Assembly: GCA_021832305.1 (NCBI GenBank)
Contig: JAKBLB010000013.1
Location: forward strand, 1 to 36,548
DNA length: 36,548 bases
Direction of reading: 5' to 3'
DNA from: Pseudomonadota bacterium
GTDB taxonomy: Bacteria; Pseudomonadota; Gammaproteobacteria; Burkholderiales; Ferrovaceae
The position numbers were made by a program, and so were the translations under genes. The stretch's first letter is position 1; every line of letters starts with the position of its first letter. This document shows, in pieces, positions 36,009-36,548 of this stretch. The notes under the pieces were generated by a model. The model was given only the letters and a program-made list of their open reading frames with translations, had not been told where the DNA came from and ran no database searches.

Positions 36009-36548
36009 TCAGGATTCGCGCAGGGGACGCACCCCCGGCATCTGCATCAGGGGCAAAACCTTACGCCAGAATCGCCAGCGCTGTGAACGACTCAGGACCA
36101 CCTGACCGCTGAAGCGTCCTTCCAGTGCCACCAGGGTCAGGGTTTCGAGGGTTCCCTGACGCAACTGAGCCTGCCAGTACTGCCAGTGCGTCCCTAAAAA
36201 ATCTTCGAGAGCGGCCACCCATCCTTCCGTATCGCCATAGGCGGAAGGGGCACGCAAAGTCTCCACCACTTCGTGCGCCGGCCGGGTACAGGCCTCGTCC
36301 CATAACCAGACCCCGCTGATCACCCGCTGCCCCCGCGCCTGGCGAGCCTGATTGAGGGGATGGTCGTGCAGGACCATCTGGATCTCGTTGAAGCGGGCTT
36401 GCCACAAAGCACGCTGAGCCCCTCGCGGCAAATGACCGTCGATATTGCGCCCAACCCGCTGCAGGGGGGGCGTCGTCTCGATCTCCGGGAGTGAGGGTAG
36501 GCCCAGTAGCCAACGGGTCGGCGTAACCTCATGAAACCACAGACCATC
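36009..36548 (-). CDS. RpfE-like (COG4255-type) protein, 5' end outside window
   Basis: The frame is open from the right edge to the stop at 36009, giving about 179 C-terminal residues. A stretch MVLHDHPLNQARQARGQRVISGVWLWDEA resembles the conserved HPxNxxRxxRGxxxxNSxWLWG motif of proteins named RpfE-type regulators or phosphoglycerate-mutase-like (COG4255), whose biochemical function is not established. In Xanthomonas and many betaproteobacteria such a gene neighbours recJ, prfB and lysS; here prfB follows after 60 bases and recJ is not between them. The only internal start in this frame (TTG 36431) is not convincing, so I treat the gene as truncated by the window. I see no signal peptide in the visible part. 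Confidence 0.65.
   Translation of the reverse strand, partial: DGLWFHEVTPTRWLLGLPSLPEIETTPPLQRVGRNIDGHLPRGAQRALWQARFNEIQMVLHDHPLNQARQARGQRVISGVWLWDEACTRPAHEVVETLRAPSAYGDTEGWVAALEDFLGTHWQYWQAQLRQGTLETLTLVALEGRFSGQVVLSRSQRWRFWRKVLPLMQMPGVRPLRES

Overview
The window is 36.5 kb of gene-dense, GC-rich chromosomal DNA from a Gram-negative proteobacterium, most likely a betaproteobacterium. The evidence is a complete RecBCD set, Lol lipoprotein-export genes, a RelA-type (non-hydrolase) ppGpp synthetase, a RibB-RibA fusion with a degenerate RibA half, a run nrdR-ribD-ribE-ribBA-ribH-nusB-thiL-pgpA-pncC-recA-recX, and an RpfE-like gene next to prfB-lysS. Assignment to a genus is not possible from this alone. 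I see no tRNA, rRNA, CRISPR array, insertion sequence or prophage. No gene-free stretch exceeds 300 bases; the longest is about 230 bases, at 3100-3326.

Layout. (1) 1-3099, minus strand: a CPA2-type cation/proton antiporter, a YbdK-type carboxylate-amine ligase (4-base overlap with the antiporter) and a patatin-like phospholipase cut by the window edge. (2) 3327-14168, plus strand: an unrecognised lipoprotein, then recC-recB-recD with overlapping ends, then ispB. (3) 14169-16448, plus strand: a QseB/PmrA-type response regulator and its histidine kinase, preceded by an exact PmrA-type box (CTTAAG-N5-CTTAAG) and an intrinsic terminator. (4) 16370-25588, minus strand: a twelve-gene run pmbA-nrdR-ribD-ribE-ribBA-ribH-nusB-thiL-pgpA-pncC-recA-recX. 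recA has its own promoter overlapped by a consensus LexA box. The 3' end of recX overlaps the kinase gene antisense by 79 bases. (5) 25652-31430, plus strand: darP, an alpha/beta-hydrolase, comEC and relA. (6) 31438-36548, minus strand: an RpfE-like partial gene, prfB with the programmed +1 frameshift, lysS, lolC and lolD.

The genes are mostly housekeeping. They cover double-strand-break repair and its SOS control (recBCD, recA, recX), flavin and thiamine cofactors, ribosome work (darP, prfB, lysS, relA), quinone tail synthesis (ispB), phospholipid and lipoprotein handling (pgpA, lolCD, patatin) and envelope sensing (the two-component system). Very tight packing, with ATGA/GTGA/TTGA overlaps and many GTG or TTG starts, suggests extensive translational coupling.

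I do not find a convincing wholly new multi-gene system. The best candidates for a second look are regulatory. They are the PmrA-box/palindrome/terminator leader before the two-component system, structured leaders directly in front of comEC, relA and ispB, and the antisense recX/kinase overlap. Two gene associations also stand out: the lipoprotein with recCBD, and the antiporter with a gamma-glutamyl-type ligase.
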